From Hyphomicrobium sp. (lineage in GTDB: Bacteria > Pseudomonadota > Alphaproteobacteria > Rhizobiales > Hyphomicrobiaceae), in NCBI GenBank assembly GCA_003987725.1, contig RXJH01000013.1, forward strand, positions 213,945 through 277,944: a stretch of DNA of 64,000 bases, given 5' to 3'. Shown here piece after piece: positions 63,430 to 64,000 of the stretch (position 1 is the stretch's first letter; each line of letters opens with the position of its first letter). The position numbers and the translations under genes are program-made. The notes below the pieces were generated by a model. It was not told the DNA's origin and did no database searches. It saw only the letters and a program-made list of their open reading frames with translations.

Positions 63430-63987
63430 TTAGGCCGCTTTCTTCGCTTGAGCCTTCTGGCGCGGAGCCTTGCGCGGTGCCTCAGGCACGACGCGAAGGG
63501 CCGGAACGGTCAAGTCCGTGACCGTCCGCTTGCGACGGATGACGGCTTCGCGTGCGCCGAACGCCTGCGCGAGCGCGAGCAGAGCCGAGGACGGCTTCAG
63601 TCCCGCACATCCGCGCGCGTCGACGGCAGCAAAGCCCGTCCGCGAGCATGCCTGCAAAGACAGGTGCCCGGAGCCCAAGACCGCGACACCCGATACGCCG
63701 CCGCCGGCGACGCGATCGAGGTGGAGGCTCTTGAGCTTGAGGCCCAAGCTCTCGACGGCACGCTTCGTCGCACGCTCGGCCGACTTGACGTCGTCGAGGC
63801 GCTCCGCGCCGTGGAGATCGATAAAGATCGTAGTCCCTGCACTATTGACGCTATGCTCAGCAGTCGGACTCCCAGTCGAGTCCATAGCTTCCGTGTTGAA
63901 CGCAGCGCGCGAAAAATCTTCCTCTTGGGCGGTGCTTGAACGAGTCAAGTCCATCCCCAATTGGAAGAGGGTGTCATTAAAGGCCAT
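63430..63987 (-). CDS. SpeD-like (S-adenosylmethionine decarboxylase-fold) protein lacking the pyruvoyl serine
   Basis: A 185-aa protein. Residues about 50-155 follow the SpeD layout: TTIFIDLHGAERLDDV, then VAVLGSGHLSLQACS, GFAAVDARGCAG and a C-terminal REAVIRRKRTV. In active SpeD the equivalent stretch reads A-E-S-H-(I/L)-S-I-H-T-W-P-E and self-cleaves at Glu-Ser to form pyruvate. Here Glu is Ser106, the serine is Gly107, His108 is kept, and IHTWPE is LQACSR. Cys127 matches the catalytic cysteine. The N-terminus (50 aa) and the Lys/Ala-rich tail are extra. GGGAGGG precedes the ATG. Probably not a polyamine decarboxylase. Confidence 0.72.
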   Translation of the reverse strand: MAFNDTLFQLGMDLTRSSTAQEEDFSRAAFNTEAMDSTGSPTAEHSVNSAGTTIFIDLHGAERLDDVKSAERATKRAVESLGLKLKSLHLDRVAGGGVSGVAVLGSGHLSLQACSRTGFAAVDARGCAGLKPSSALLALAQAFGAREAVIRRKRTVTDLTVPALRVVPEAPRKAPRQKAQAKKAA

Positions 63988-64000
63988 GTGACCCTCCCCA

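Noticed and set aside
1-64000. CRISPR array, rRNA operon or prophage
   Set aside because: No regularly spaced direct repeats, no rRNA-like conserved sequence and no phage structural genes were seen.

Overview
This 64 kb window is chromosomal DNA from an alphaproteobacterium in the Hyphomicrobiales (Rhizobiales), most likely Hyphomicrobium or a close relative. The genus is inferred from gene content and was not checked by alignment. Supporting features are the high GC, frequent GTG/TTG starts, PhaR with PhaAB, the CpdR response regulator, the metX-metW and hisC-tyrA pairs, the ftsEX-ydcF-plsC block, a B12-dependent ribonucleotide reductase, and a LexA box of the alphaproteobacterial GTTC-N7-GTTC form.

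Layout. 0-3.5 kb: the 3' end of aspS, two small secreted proteins, a ketopantoate reductase and an exported thioredoxin-fold protein. 3.6-8.9 kb: an intact tRNA-Leu(UAA) whose last 56 bp are repeated exactly at 8808-8863. The repeats bound a 5.2 kb genomic island with no recognisable integrase. Its cargo is an RclC-like DUF417 membrane protein, an RclR-like AraC regulator, two alpha/beta hydrolases, a DUF302 protein and an unknown ORF. It also holds four copies of a CGTTAGGACA motif. 9-17 kb: an atypical NRAMP-family transporter, an RND efflux pump (adaptor plus permease), an MFS transporter and a PRC-barrel protein. 17.5-22 kb: an FAH-family enzyme and an 1114-residue membrane protein with a long periplasmic coiled coil and a tandem-duplicated cytoplasmic domain. 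22-28 kb: zur-znuC-znuB, ispG, a flavin monooxygenase-like protein and an outer-membrane beta-barrel protein. 28-36 kb: ispA, mtgA, rpmF, a c-di-GMP protein (degenerate GGDEF plus EAL), and phaR divergent from phaAB. 36-45 kb: an NYN/OST-HTH protein, a DUF985 cupin, gloB, a methyltransferase, metW-metX, and hisC-tyrA. 45-53 kb: nrdJ under a LexA-box promoter, plsC, ydcF, ftsX-ftsE, hpt and cpdR. 53-64 kb: molybdenum-cofactor genes moaA, mobB and mobA, an Mrp-DUF971 fusion, a TsdA-like dihaem cytochrome, a trypsin-like PDZ protease, a CoA-transferase, a DHA2 drug exporter, and a SpeD-like protein that has lost its pyruvoyl serine.

Most of the window is ordinary core chromosome. The parts most worth a second look are the tRNA-anchored island with its repeated motif, the SpeD-like apparent pseudoenzyme, the SOS-type promoter of nrdJ, the large duplicated-domain membrane protein, and the NRAMP homologue lacking the usual metal-site residues.
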